From positions 372,001 to 436,000 of the forward strand of contig NZ_JFKA01000003.1 in assembly GCF_002115755.1 (NCBI RefSeq): 64,000 bases of DNA. Reading direction: 5' to 3'. Position numbers and translations under genes: made by a program. The notes under the pieces were generated by a model. The model worked only from the letters and a program-made list of their open reading frames with translations, was not told the DNA's origin and did no database searches. Source of the stretch: Thalassospira mesophila (GTDB taxonomy: Bacteria; Pseudomonadota; Alphaproteobacteria; Rhodospirillales; Thalassospiraceae). This document shows, piece by piece, positions 48,149 to 55,970 of this stretch (position 1 is the first letter of the stretch; every line of letters starts with the position of its first letter).

Positions 48149-48359
48149 GTAAGGACATTTCCGGGCGGTGGGCAGCGACAAATTCCTTGATCTTTTGCAG
48201 AACCTGATCGCGAGAGGTGCTTTCGCGGGTCTGGAAAAGAACTTCGCGTTCCCGAATGACAATGCCCAGATATACCGGGTTCGGGTGATCTTCATTTTGA
48301 AGTTTCAGGGTGCGCAAAACATGGCCATGGTCATCGGTGCTTTGATAGACGGTCCGCAT
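48138..48359 (-). CDS. Small protein of unknown function, 73 residues
   Basis: A hydrophilic 73-residue protein (MRTVYQSTDDHGHVLRTL...). I do not recognise the family. A strong AGGAGC ribosome site directly before the ATG and a perfect terminator at the stop argue that it is a real gene. No membrane segment or metal motif is seen. Its position next to the tRNA-Ser attachment site is probably incidental. Confidence 0.7.
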   Translation of the reverse strand: MRTVYQSTDDHGHVLRTLKLQNEDHPNPVYLGIVIREREVLFQTRESTSRDQVLQKIKEFVAAHRPEMSLQPA

Positions 48360-48715
48360 TGAATGCTCCTGCGTGTCTTTCGCTCACATCGGGTCACGGG
48401 CTGATCATAACTTCTTCCCGTAAGCGGACCTTATGCCACAAATTCTTTTCCGGCCCGTGACAGCTCTGTGATTGTTTCAAGACAGTTCGGAAAAATGCAT
48501 AAAATGACGTGGGCTTTGGCAGACGAACGCAGATGTGATGCCTGCTGGTTGAAAAAGAAGCGGGCTATAACAGGTCGACATCGATTTTTTGCGAAAAATG
48601 CCGCTAAATGTACAAGAGTAAAAAGAAATCGGTCCTGAGCCGGTTTTGAGGCATTGACAGTACCGGATCGGATGTTTAAGAAAGGCGGCGTTCCACACGG
48701 AACACGACGCAGAAC
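48360..48715. other. Region upstream of tRNA-Ser
   Basis: This 356-bp stretch holds the tRNA promoter (48654-48681) and the promoter of the minus-strand 73-residue gene. A frame on the minus strand here has no support. Confidence 0.45.
48654..48681 (+). promoter_or_regulatory. Promoter of tRNA-Ser
   Basis: Consensus -35 TTGACA at 48654-48659 and a -10-like TTAAGA at 48676-48681 (16-bp spacer), followed by a GC-rich discriminator, 35 bp before the tRNA. Confidence 0.55.
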
Positions 48716-48808
48716 GGGCAAGTGGCCGAGTGGCTGAAGGCGCTCCCCTGCTAAGGGAGTATGGGGTCAAAAGCCCCATCGAGGGTTCGAATCCCTCCTT
48801 GCCCGCCA
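48716..48808 (+). tRNA. tRNA-Ser (GCT anticodon)
   Basis: A 93-nt class II tRNA. The acceptor stem GGGCAAG pairs with CTTGCCC; the anticodon stem CTCCC/GGGAG holds the loop CTGCTAA with anticodon GCT at 48750-48752. A long variable arm (TGGGG...CCCCA) and the T-arm GAGGG-TTCGAAT-CCCTC follow, and the CCA end is encoded. It decodes AGC/AGU. It is the integration target of the element to the right. Confidence 0.97.
48781..48808. other. Probable attachment site (attL) in the 3' end of tRNA-Ser
   Basis: Tyrosine-recombinase elements commonly use the T-arm and acceptor 3' half of a tRNA as att core. The integrase gene begins 162 bp downstream and faces away from the tRNA. The matching attR copy is not in the window, so the exact core is not proven. 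Confidence 0.6.
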
Positions 48809-48813
48809 GTGAT

Positions 48814-48841
48814 AAAGGCTCCCTTAACGGGAGCCTTTTTT
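48814..48841 (+). terminator. Rho-independent terminator after tRNA-Ser
   Basis: Perfect 10-bp stem AAAGGCTCCC / GGGAGCCTTT with a 5-base loop and a T-run, six bases after the tRNA. Confidence 0.88.
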
Positions 48842-48931
48842 CGTTTTAATCAGCAATTTCAATGGCTTGTAACGTGTTGATCTATTTAGATTGACGGGTG
48901 CTATCGGGTTCAAATACGGTTGGTTCTCAAT

Positions 48932-48966
48932 TTTGGTACACAGTTTGGTACACATTTTGGGACACA
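48932..48966 (+). repeat. Three tandem 11-mers with 12-bp period before the integrase
   Basis: TTTGGTACACA at 48932 and 48944, and TTTGGGACACA at 48956, lie directly before the integrase ATG. They could be arm-type integrase or excisionase sites, or an operator for int. Confidence 0.8.
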
Positions 48967-48970
48967 GGCC

Positions 48971-50296
48971 ATGCCCGAGGACCTTAGCCGCTATATCATT
49001 CGTCGCGGTCGCCGATACAGTTATCGCCGTCGTGTGCCTGCTGATCTGGTCGATATTCTGGGCAGCGAAGTCAAGATTTCCCTTAAGACAGATAGCTATG
49101 ATTCCGCTCGTTTGGCCGTGGGCCGGGTGAATGAAAGTGTTATCGGTTATTGGGATGAATTGCGGGCATCTGGCAAGGTTGCTGGCGCGCAAGAGCGGTA
49201 TGAGCGGGCGCGTGATCTGGCTGTCAGGTTGGGGTGGCGGTATCAGCATTCGGGGGAGATTGCCGAGGCCCCGGCCAAGGATGTCGTTGCCCGGCTTGAA
49301 AGCCTTGAAACTGTTGATGATCGTCGTGTCATTGATGCCGTTCTTGGGGCCGTTCCCATGCCCCGGATTATGATTTCGACGCTGTTTGATGAATATGAAA
49401 AATTGAGTTTTGACGCACGGATTGGCAAGTCGCCTCGGCAGGTGGAGCTTGCCTTAAACCCGCATCGGCGATCCCAAAAAAACCTGCTGGCCGTTATTGG
49501 TGACAAACCGGTTGCCGAACTGTCGCGGCAGGATGCGTTGCAGTTTCGGGGGTGGTGGAGCGACCGCCTGCGCGATGAAAAGCTATCGGTTAAATCGGCC
49601 AACAAGGAAGTGAATTGCCTGCGCGCCATGTTTCGCGTTGTCAGCGATGCGCGGTTAATGGGTGTTGAAAACCCGTTTAAGGGGATTGCATTTCGCAACC
49701 ATGTCACGCAGGGCAAAAGCCGGGGTGAAACGGTATCGCGTGACTGGATTGTGCAAATGCTGTTGGCACCTGGTTGCCTTCTTGGCGGCATCAATGACGA
49801 AGCCCGGCGCATCGTTGCAATCCTTGCGGAAACCGGGGCGCGACCGGGGGAAATTTGTGGTCTGGAACAGGCTGATTTTGTTCTTGATGACCCAATCCCG
49901 CATATCAGGATCAGGCCAAACCAGATACGCGAAATTAAGACCAGCATGTCTATTCGCAATTTGCCATTGGTCGGGGCCGCGTTACCAGCCGCCAAGGCAT
50001 TGGTGGCGGCGGGTGGAATTGTGCGCTATCGCGGCAAGAATGGCAGTTTTACAACCGGCGTGAACAAGTTTTTGCGCGAAAACGCGGCCTTTGAAACCGG
50101 TCAGCAAAGCCTTTATTCGTTGCGTCATGCCTTGCAGGATCGGTTCATTGCGGTTGAGGCCCCTGACATGCTTGTGGCGTCGGTGATGGGGCATAAATTT
50201 TCCCGGCCAAAATACGGGGCGGGGCCAACGCTCAAACAGAAACAGGAATGGCTGGCGCGCATAGCCCTTATGCCACCTTCATTAAATCAGCCATAA
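48971..50296 (+). CDS. int: Tyrosine recombinase / integrase
   Basis: A 441-residue phage-type integrase. The N-terminal block DLSRYIIRRGRRYSYRRRVPADL is a small arm-binding domain; a core-binding domain lies near residues 155-265. The catalytic domain shows the first arginine in ETGARPGEICGLE, the LRH box in YSLRHALQDRF, GHK and the presumed nucleophile tyrosine in SRPKYG. The ATG at 48971 is used; the frame opens at 48920 inside the repeats. It is adjacent to the tRNA it probably recombines at, and its 3' end overlaps the convergent small gene by 29 bp. Confidence 0.93.
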   Translation: MPEDLSRYIIRRGRRYSYRRRVPADLVDILGSEVKISLKTDSYDSARLAVGRVNESVIGYWDELRASGKVAGAQERYERARDLAVRLGWRYQHSGEIAEAPAKDVVARLESLETVDDRRVIDAVLGAVPMPRIMISTLFDEYEKLSFDARIGKSPRQVELALNPHRRSQKNLLAVIGDKPVAELSRQDALQFRGWWSDRLRDEKLSVKSANKEVNCLRAMFRVVSDARLMGVENPFKGIAFRNHVTQGKSRGETVSRDWIVQMLLAPGCLLGGINDEARRIVAILAETGARPGEICGLEQADFVLDDPIPHIRIRPNQIREIKTSMSIRNLPLVGAALPAAKALVAAGGIVRYRGKNGSFTTGVNKFLRENAAFETGQQSLYSLRHALQDRFIAVEAPDMLVASVMGHKFSRPKYGAGPTLKQKQEWLARIALMPPSLNQP

Positions 50297-50510
50297 GGTT
50301 TTCTATACTGTCGGGCTGGCTTATTCGGTTGCGTTCGTCATATAGATTTTGCGCCATTTTCATCAAGTCGCCGTTATCAAAACGGTCGCCATGATCGCGC
50401 ATGATTCGCGCCAGCGTGCGTAGTGCGGCATCGATGCGGGCAACCGTCATCGGCTCCCCCGCATCGGTGCGGCGTGAGCCTTTCGGATTGAAAGACCCGT
50501 GGGTTGTCAT
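50268..50510 (-). CDS. Small element protein of unknown function, 80 residues
   Basis: A hydrophilic 80-residue protein with a helical C-terminal half (VARIDAALRTLARIMRDHGDRF...). No known motif is recognised. Its ATG overlaps the methyltransferase stop by four bases, so it is translated with that gene; its own stop lies inside the end of the integrase gene on the other strand. It might be an accessory to the methyltransferase, or an early protein unrelated to it. Confidence 0.7.
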   Translation of the reverse strand: MTTHGSFNPKGSRRTDAGEPMTVARIDAALRTLARIMRDHGDRFDNGDLMKMAQNLYDERNRISQPDSIENLMADLMKVA

Positions 50511-52354
50511 GACGCTGCCTTTCTCCCGGTGTCAAACAGACTACTGGCCGCGACGTTTGCGCGGACAAGGGCCGCTGCCAAAGGTGGGCATACGGCGTTG
50601 CCGCATTTGGCAACCTGCTGGCTTTTGCTGAATTTAAAGCCGTCGCTGTCGCGATCTCCGATTTTGTAGGTATCGGGAAAGCCTTGTGCGCGAAACAGTT
50701 CACGCGGGGTGAGCATACGCAGGCCGATATCGGTGATCTGATATTGATGGCCTGCGATGGTGACAATGCCAAAGCGGTCGTGACTGGTGACAGTGCCGAG
50801 CGGATCGGTTGCCGGTTGGCCTTCGCCGGTGCCGTAGTATTTGGTGAGAAAGGCGCGGACTTCGCCGACGTGGTTTCCGCCGGCCGTGATGGTTGGCATT
50901 GGATCATTCACGGGTTGGCCATGCTGGCAGGTGCCGCGCAGTTTAACCAGGTGCGAGGTGCAAAGGGCTGTTTTCCCCGTGCCGCCTGCGGTGATGGTGG
51001 GGGCAGGTTCCTGTGCATCGGAGCCGATGCTTTTGCCAAACTGCCGGTCCAGATGGGCAACTACAATTCCCTGCGGGTTTGCGCCGCCCGGGCGTTTCAT
51101 CGCGCCCCCGCTGGTAACGGTGTGGACCGGTTCGCGGGGGTCGTACCCGGTGGCCCCATTGCGGAACTTGGTGATGTGGGCGGCGGCAATGGCGCGGTTA
51201 TTCGCTCCTTTGGTCGCAATGCTGGAAGCGTAAGCGTCGGCTTCGCGCCTGGTTTTATCGTGCCGGGCCATGAAAGCGGAAACAACGGCCATGCCGCCGC
51301 CTTTGGGAGTTGCGGTTACCGTGCGTAGTGGTTCGTTGGCGGGCATGACGCCGCCGCTTGATGAATGTTGAACATGCTGGATGAACGGTTGGACCAGCCC
51401 AAACCGGTTTGCTGCTGTTTGGGTTGGTAACGGGTTGCGCATGTCGATGCCGCGTGTTTCGCCTTCGCGCTTTGGCCCGTAATAGGTTTGGGTAAAAGGA
51501 GAGGTTGGGGCGTTTTTGCTGTCTGTCACTACAAATGGTTTCTTGGCATCAAAGACAAACTTTTGCATTCCCCGTGCGATACGCTTCATTGTATTTTCAG
51601 CAAGCGGGCGTTTCAGGCCAAGTTTTTTGGCTTGTGCCGGGTCCATAAAGATAGACGGGCAGGGTAAATCCCAATCGATAATGTCCGCCGCGACTGGCCA
51701 TGGTTTCAGCTTGCGTTGTTTGACGGCATCGCTTCCTGGTGCACCGTGTGTTGGTTCGGGCCAAACAATGTCTTTGCCGTCGCACCTTGCGATCACGAAC
51801 AAGCGTTTGCGAATGGTCGGTGTACCATAGTCGCAGGCGCGCAAGACGCGGTATTCTACCCGGTATCCAAGGCGTTCAAGTTGTTCTACCCACATCTTGA
51901 AGGTTTGGCCCTTGCGGGTTTTGCAGGGTTTCCCGTTCACGTCCAGCGGTCCCCAGTCGGCCCATTCTTCGACATTTTCCAGCATGATCACGCGGGGGCG
52001 GACCTTTGCCGCCCACCGGATCACAACCCACGCCAGCCCGCGAATTTTTTTGCTGCGCGGCTTTCCTCCTTTGGCTTTGCTATGATGGGTGCAATCGGGG
52101 CTAAACCATGCGAGTGCCACGCGGCGGCCTTTGCAAACGGCAACGGGATCGACCTTGAAAACATCTTCGCAAAGGTGGGTTGTGTGCGGGTGGTTTGCCT
52201 GGTGCATCAAGACGGCGTTGGCGTCATGGTTGATGGCGATATTTACCGGTCGGTTAAGCGCCATTTCAATGCCGGTTGACGCTCCGCCACCACCCGCGAA
52301 GTTATCAACGATCAGCTCGGCATCAAGGTGCCATTGGGGGGTAAAACAGTTCAT
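50507..52354 (-). CDS. DNA C5-cytosine methyltransferase, phage type with repeated insert
   Basis: A 615-residue enzyme methylating cytosine C5. Motif I is FAGGGGASTG (19-28), motif IV SPDCTHHSKA with the catalytic Cys88, motif VI ENVEEW (126-131), motif VIII RKRLFVIA, and motif X KCGNAVCPPLA near the C-terminus. Between VIII and X (about 305-560) at least five units of the form [EDN]P-x2-T-x-T-[AS]-[GAH] followed by a short hydrophobic-charged block recur, a possible array of target-recognition units. No restriction partner is present, so it is probably a protective or regulatory phage methylase. Both flanking small genes overlap it by ATGA. Confidence 0.92.
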   Translation of the reverse strand: MNCFTPQWHLDAELIVDNFAGGGGASTGIEMALNRPVNIAINHDANAVLMHQANHPHTTHLCEDVFKVDPVAVCKGRRVALAWFSPDCTHHSKAKGGKPRSKKIRGLAWVVIRWAAKVRPRVIMLENVEEWADWGPLDVNGKPCKTRKGQTFKMWVEQLERLGYRVEYRVLRACDYGTPTIRKRLFVIARCDGKDIVWPEPTHGAPGSDAVKQRKLKPWPVAADIIDWDLPCPSIFMDPAQAKKLGLKRPLAENTMKRIARGMQKFVFDAKKPFVVTDSKNAPTSPFTQTYYGPKREGETRGIDMRNPLPTQTAANRFGLVQPFIQHVQHSSSGGVMPANEPLRTVTATPKGGGMAVVSAFMARHDKTRREADAYASSIATKGANNRAIAAAHITKFRNGATGYDPREPVHTVTSGGAMKRPGGANPQGIVVAHLDRQFGKSIGSDAQEPAPTITAGGTGKTALCTSHLVKLRGTCQHGQPVNDPMPTITAGGNHVGEVRAFLTKYYGTGEGQPATDPLGTVTSHDRFGIVTIAGHQYQITDIGLRMLTPRELFRAQGFPDTYKIGDRDSDGFKFSKSQQVAKCGNAVCPPLAAALVRANVAASSLFDTGRKAAS

Positions 52355-52605
52355 GCCATACCCTCTTGGTTATTTGGTGGGAGAATGTCGTTTCGGGTTA
52401 TCCATTGAGCCTGATTAAGGACCGTAAAGCGAACCAGAAGGTTCCCGTTGGGAAGTGCGGCGATGACTTTTGCCTGACGGGGAAAGCGATTGAGAATTAC
52501 GGTTACGGCCTCGCCGCTGACGGGTGCGTATGGCTTTGGTTTAACGGTCGTGTCATTGCGTGGTAGGGGGCGCGGCAGGTTAGGGAGATTGATGATTGTT
52601 GCCAT
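52351..52605 (-). CDS. Small element protein of unknown function, 84 residues
   Basis: An 84-residue protein with a proline-rich N-terminus and a beta-rich middle (GEAVTVILNRFPRQAKVIA, ALPNGNLLVRFTVLNQ), possibly a small SH3- or OB-like fold. It is the first gene of the methyltransferase block (ATGA overlap downstream). A TATAAT -10 lies at 52663-52668 on its strand. Function unknown. Confidence 0.7.
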   Translation of the reverse strand: MATIINLPNLPRPLPRNDTTVKPKPYAPVSGEAVTVILNRFPRQAKVIAALPNGNLLVRFTVLNQAQWITRNDILPPNNQEGMA

Positions 52606-52662
52606 GATGATTTACCTGCGATTGCGGGAAATGATCGGCAACGGGTACGTTTTCCGGTGGTA

Positions 52663-52755
52663 ATTATAGGAAACTTGTTGCCGATCTACTCCGCGATAGT
52701 TTCCATATGTGAAACTTTATCGCAAGACAAAAGTTTCTTTAATTGAAACTTTTGT
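52663..52755 (-). promoter_or_regulatory. Methyltransferase-block promoter with two repressor-type operators
   Basis: A minus-strand TATAAT (52663-52668) lies 58 bp before the first gene. Upstream are two palindromes: AGTTTC-N7-GAAACT at 52698-52716, and a longer one at 52727-52755 with perfect 11-base arms ACAAAAGTTTC / GAAACTTTTGT and a 7-base spacer. The half-site GTTTC and the 7-base spacer recur in the repressor/cro gap. Confidence 0.65.
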
Positions 52756-52857
52756 TCGGAATGTAAATTTTTATACAGAAATTACTACCGTGAAAACGCA
52801 AGGTTTTCCGGTTTTTCCATAGGCGTTTTCTAGGGGGGCGGGGTGATCGGGTGTTGC

Positions 52858-53448
52858 CTAGAGGTCCTGCATTACGCGAATGACACGCCCGATAACGCGA
52901 AGTTCGGTCTGAGGAAAAATGATTTCATGGACCGGGTTTGTTGATACCGGTTCCAGACGGTTGGGCGATGCCCGGAAGCGTTTGAATGTGGCTTCGCCGC
53001 CATTGGTGGCGACAACGTAAAACTTGCCATCGTTCATTTCTTTTTGCGACACATCCACGATGATTGTGGAACTTTCAGGTGCAACAAGATTCATCGAATC
53101 TCCCTTTACTTCCAAGGCGATGCAGCGGCGTTCATCAACGCCGTGACATTCGATTTGGGGGCAGTCGGCAAGATCGTTGATATCTACTTCGCGCGTCATT
53201 GCAAGTTGACCGGCTGAAACCCAGCCGATCAGAGGCACCCGCACAATAGGGTTCTTGCTGGCGATCAGTTCAAATGGTTCAACGTCAAGCGCCCTGGCAA
53301 GTTTTTCCATCCAGTTCATACCGAGCTGGAGGCCGCCATTTTCAAGTTTGCTGATCTGGCCTTTGGTGCCGCCGGTGAGTTCGGCCACTTGCTCTTGCGT
53401 GAGGCCGCGCCGTTTGCGGATTGCGCGAATGTTGTTTTCCATGGGCAT
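52858..53448 (-). CDS. CI/LexA-like phage repressor (HTH + S24 peptidase fold)
   Basis: A 196-residue repressor. The N-terminal Xre helix-turn-helix is IRAIRKRRGLTQEQVAEL and TGGTKGQISKLENGG; the C-terminal S24 domain has LIGWVSAGQL (cleavage-type Ala-Gly replaced by a VSAGQ stretch), EVKGDSMNLVAPESSTIIVD with the catalytic serine, and DGKFYVVATNGGEATFKRF with the lysine. It probably keeps the element dormant and may be inactivated by RecA-stimulated self-cleavage. Start at 53448 or 53442; the frame opens further upstream across the operators, which is not credible. Confidence 0.9.
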   Translation of the reverse strand: MPMENNIRAIRKRRGLTQEQVAELTGGTKGQISKLENGGLQLGMNWMEKLARALDVEPFELIASKNPIVRVPLIGWVSAGQLAMTREVDINDLADCPQIECHGVDERRCIALEVKGDSMNLVAPESSTIIVDVSQKEMNDGKFYVVATNGGEATFKRFRASPNRLEPVSTNPVHEIIFPQTELRVIGRVIRVMQDL

Positions 53449-53452
53449 AAAT

Positions 53453-53527
53453 GTTTCATCATTGGAAACTTGCGTCGTTGTCGATTTTAGAAACTTTTTG
53501 CTTGACGTAAGTTTCAAAATAAGAAAC
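53453..53527. promoter_or_regulatory. Repressor/cro operator region
   Basis: Between the divergent repressor and cro genes are GTTTC-N7-GAAAC palindromes at 53453-53469 and 53511-53527, and a degenerate copy (TTGTC-N7-GAAAC) at 53478-53494. Three spaced sites recall a lambda-like switch. TTGACG at 53502 may be the -35 for cro. Confidence 0.7.
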
Positions 53528-53539
53528 CTTGTCTCCATT

Positions 53540-53809
53540 ATGAAGTTGGAACAGTGGTTATCAAACACACAAACATCGCGCAGCGCATTTGCAGAGCGGA
53601 TAGGGGTTAGCAAGTCGGTTGTTACCAAATGGTGCAGCGGCGAGGTTTTGCCCCGGACGGTTCCGCTGTTGGCGATTTATCGCGTTACTGCCGGACAGGT
53701 AAGCCCGAATGATTTTTATGATCTTTCCGGGCTGACAGCTTGCAATGACGATGACCCAGCCGGTGGCCGCTGCGCCATCGAGGGCGGAACGAAAGGCGCG
53801 GCGGCCTAG
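53540..53809 (+). CDS. Cro-like helix-turn-helix protein
   Basis: An 89-residue DNA-binding protein. The helix-turn-helix is RSAFAERIGVSKSVVTKWCSGEVLP (two short helices around GVSKS), typical of Cro/YdaS-like phage regulators. It is divergent from the repressor with only the operators between. It starts at the ATG at 53540; the longer frame runs back through the repressor gene. Confidence 0.82.
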   Translation: MKLEQWLSNTQTSRSAFAERIGVSKSVVTKWCSGEVLPRTVPLLAIYRVTAGQVSPNDFYDLSGLTACNDDDPAGGRCAIEGGTKGAAA

Positions 53810-53858
53810 GCTGCGGTGCTTCACCCTGTAACCATGGCATGAAGCGGAAACTGTTTTT

Positions 53859-54356
53859 ATGGCGAAGTCAGCACCAATTGCCCACGAAACCGTGCAGGCG
53901 GTTTTTACTGCAGCCCTGCGCCGGGTTGTGGGTACCTATCAATCGGAAAACAAGCATATTACCCTGCGCGAAATGGCGCAGGAAACGGGTATTAAGCAGC
54001 GCACACTTGAAGCCTATCGAGACGGGGAATGCCTTCCCAATGGTGTAAATATGTTGCGGATCATGGCGGCGTTGCCGGTCAGTTTTGCCAATGAAGTGTT
54101 GTCGCTGGCAGGGTTTGGCGGGGTGCAAAAGTTAAGCCCTAGTGAAACAAATTTGCATTTGATTGCGTCACAAGCGGCAGATTACCTGCAAAAGCATATG
54201 GAACATATGCGCGATGGCAAGCTGGACCCGCACGAAATTGCCAAGGAACGTGATGCTTTGTCCGGCCTTTATAACAGGCTGGGGGCGTTTCTGGCCGCGG
54301 CGGCAGCGCCGGTGGACCTGAACGCGGCGCGCAAAAAACGCGGGGTGGCGATATGA
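53859..54356 (+). CDS. Helix-turn-helix phage regulator (CII-like position)
   Basis: A 165-residue protein. ITLREMAQETGIKQRTLEAYRDGECLPN is an Xre-type helix-turn-helix near residues 35-62; the rest is helical with a basic end. The position directly after cro matches that of CII-type early regulators, but similarity to CII itself is not claimed. The next gene overlaps its stop by ATGA. Confidence 0.78.
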   Translation: MAKSAPIAHETVQAVFTAALRRVVGTYQSENKHITLREMAQETGIKQRTLEAYRDGECLPNGVNMLRIMAALPVSFANEVLSLAGFGGVQKLSPSETNLHLIASQAADYLQKHMEHMRDGKLDPHEIAKERDALSGLYNRLGAFLAAAAAPVDLNAARKKRGVAI

Positions 54357-54613
54357 GCAACCCCGTTTCACGCCGGACAACCTATGCGGAGCGCAACGAT
54401 GCGCTGGTGTTCGCATCCAAGGAATTTCTGCGCTGGATGATTTCGCAATCGACCGAGCCGATGTTGCCGCGTGATACCACGCCGGACCAGTATTTGCGGC
54501 AGGTTTCTACCCTTACCCGGTCGCAGCGGCGCGCGATGAAGCCTGATCAATTGGCGCTTATCAATTGGGCCCGAGCGGTTGCCGCGGCGCAAAGTGGGGA
54601 GGTGGAGGAATGA
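54353..54613 (+). CDS. Element protein of unknown function, 86 residues
   Basis: An 86-residue soluble, charged protein. No family recognised. ATGA overlaps on both sides place it in a translationally coupled early operon. Confidence 0.75.
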   Translation: MSNPVSRRTTYAERNDALVFASKEFLRWMISQSTEPMLPRDTTPDQYLRQVSTLTRSQRRAMKPDQLALINWARAVAAAQSGEVEE

Positions 54614-54705
54614 GCAGGATTTTCACTTATTCCGACGACGATAAAGATGGATTTAACCCTTTCGGGTCTGGTCCCGAACCGATCAGGCGGCGGGTGGCAC
54701 AATGA
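54610..54705 (+). CDS. Micro-ORF of 31 codons in the coupled early operon
   Basis: A 31-residue frame (MSRIFTYSDDDKDGF... ending RRRVAQ), preceded by GGAGGA. Its ATG overlaps the previous stop and its stop overlaps the next start, each as ATGA. The acidic first half and basic end are unlike a random frame. It may work as a peptide, or mainly keep ribosomes moving to the next gene. Confidence 0.6.
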   Translation: MSRIFTYSDDDKDGFNPFGSGPEPIRRRVAQ

Positions 54706-55367
54706 GTGCTGTTTTAAAATATGGAACACCGCTGGCGTCGGATATGCGCGTTGCTACAGTTGGGTTGGCGGCCAATGACGTGGGTCTGTTTGTGCCACCC
54801 AAGACATTGCGGCGCGGTTTTCATGAGATTAGTCGCGACGTGGTGCCACGGCGGAAATTTGACCTGTGGTTTGCCGTTGAACGGGCTGTTTTTCCCTGCC
54901 TGTTTCATATGATCGCGATGGGAATGTTTGAGGAAGATGAACCCGAACGACGCGACATTTTGAAGGCGTTTGAAGATGATATGGAAGAATGGGCAAAACT
55001 GATGTTGCCAAGCCAATTCCATGATTTTCGCCGTGAGATGCTGTCACTGGTTCATTTGATTACCGGCACCCTGATCGACAAGCAGATCGGGCAAAATGGG
55101 GGCTGGCCCACGGTGCGGTTGATGATGGTGGGCAGTGGCCTGGTGCAGCTTTGTGACCACTATGCCTGTGAAGCGTTTTTTACCACCCGGTTTGAGTTGT
55201 CATTTAACGCCATGCTTTCGGCCCTGCATTTTGTTGCCGGGGATGAAATGGCATCGTCGGAGGTGTTCGCAACCAAAGCTCTGCGCCGTGTGTGTAGCGC
55301 ATTGAAACAACGAGGGCGGTTTGGATGGGTTTTGTTTCCAGTCAGTGGTGATCCAGATGCTTGTTGA
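54702..55367 (+). CDS. Element protein of unknown function, 221 residues
   Basis: A 221-residue, largely helical soluble protein, with a basic N-terminal third (PPKTLRRGFHEISRDVVPRRK) and a Met/His-rich middle. No family recognised. It is the last gene of the ATGA-coupled chain from 53859, and its 3' end overlaps the convergent two-membrane-segment gene by 26 bp, suggesting that gene was inserted next to it. Confidence 0.78.
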   Translation: MSAVLKYGTPLASDMRVATVGLAANDVGLFVPPKTLRRGFHEISRDVVPRRKFDLWFAVERAVFPCLFHMIAMGMFEEDEPERRDILKAFEDDMEEWAKLMLPSQFHDFRREMLSLVHLITGTLIDKQIGQNGGWPTVRLMMVGSGLVQLCDHYACEAFFTTRFELSFNAMLSALHFVAGDEMASSEVFATKALRRVCSALKQRGRFGWVLFPVSGDPDAC

Positions 55368-55884
55368 TGTGATCAATTACATCCCGCGCCCGCTGTCTTA
55401 TTGCTTCTATTTTTGGGTCACTGCTTTCTTCTTCATAACTGTTTATTGCCTCAAACAGATTGTCGTAGAGATCGAGAAGTTTGGTTTCAGCTATTTCATA
55501 AGGGGTGGCGGGAAGTCTTTCCAAAATTGTCGCTGCTTTGGGAGGCATTGTTACCGTTACGTTTTCACCATTGACAGTAACGGCTTGGCCGCCGGTCAAA
55601 ATTCGATGTGTTTCCCCTTCAAGTGCTGTAACAAGCTGGTTCAATTGATGGCGAAGTTGTCGTCGTTTTCGGTTGTCTGTTTTTGTGAATGGCGTCATGG
55701 CCCCCATATAGGCCAACCAACCACCGGCAAGCCCCAATGCGCCAGCCATGACCGTTTCCCATTCCCATTCAAATTTAAAGATTTTGGCACCCATATCCGA
55801 AATGCCAAAACCAAGGGCAAGGCACCCAATTCCCGTGATGGCGACCCAGCCGAGGCTGACTTTTTTATCAAGGTCAAATTTCAT
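55342..55884 (-). CDS. Two-membrane-segment protein with WET block, copy 1
   Basis: A 180-residue protein: a first membrane segment (about 10-30), a short loop, a second segment starting with WETVMAGALGLAGG (42-55), then a soluble tail of about 115 residues with a helical end (TKLLDLYDNLFEAINSYEEE). GGGGGA precedes the ATG. The same WET block occurs in 57530-58147 and 58334-58909. Function unknown; the minus-strand position between rightward early genes suggests a cargo gene. Membrane topology probably leaves the tail in the cytoplasm. Confidence 0.8.
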   Translation of the reverse strand: MKFDLDKKVSLGWVAITGIGCLALGFGISDMGAKIFKFEWEWETVMAGALGLAGGWLAYMGAMTPFTKTDNRKRRQLRHQLNQLVTALEGETHRILTGGQAVTVNGENVTVTMPPKAATILERLPATPYEIAETKLLDLYDNLFEAINSYEEESSDPKIEAIRQRARDVIDHINKHLDHH

Positions 55885-55970
55885 TTAATCCCCCATGTTT
55901 GGGCGCAGAATACTTGGTCTTTTCATCGTGTGGAAGGCCGCATTCATGCCCCGCTAATCGGTGTAGGTGC

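Noticed and set aside
50684..52279. Plus-strand frames opposite the C5 methyltransferase
   Set aside because: All methyltransferase motifs lie on the minus strand; the plus frames are shadows.
52792..52830. Inverted repeat GAAAACGC / GCGTTTTC after the repressor gene
   Set aside because: Only 8 bp with a 23-base loop and no U-run; too weak to call.
53540..53628. Extension of the repressor gene upstream to 53628
   Set aside because: It would run through the operators and the start of the divergent cro gene; the HTH begins right after the 53448/53442 starts.
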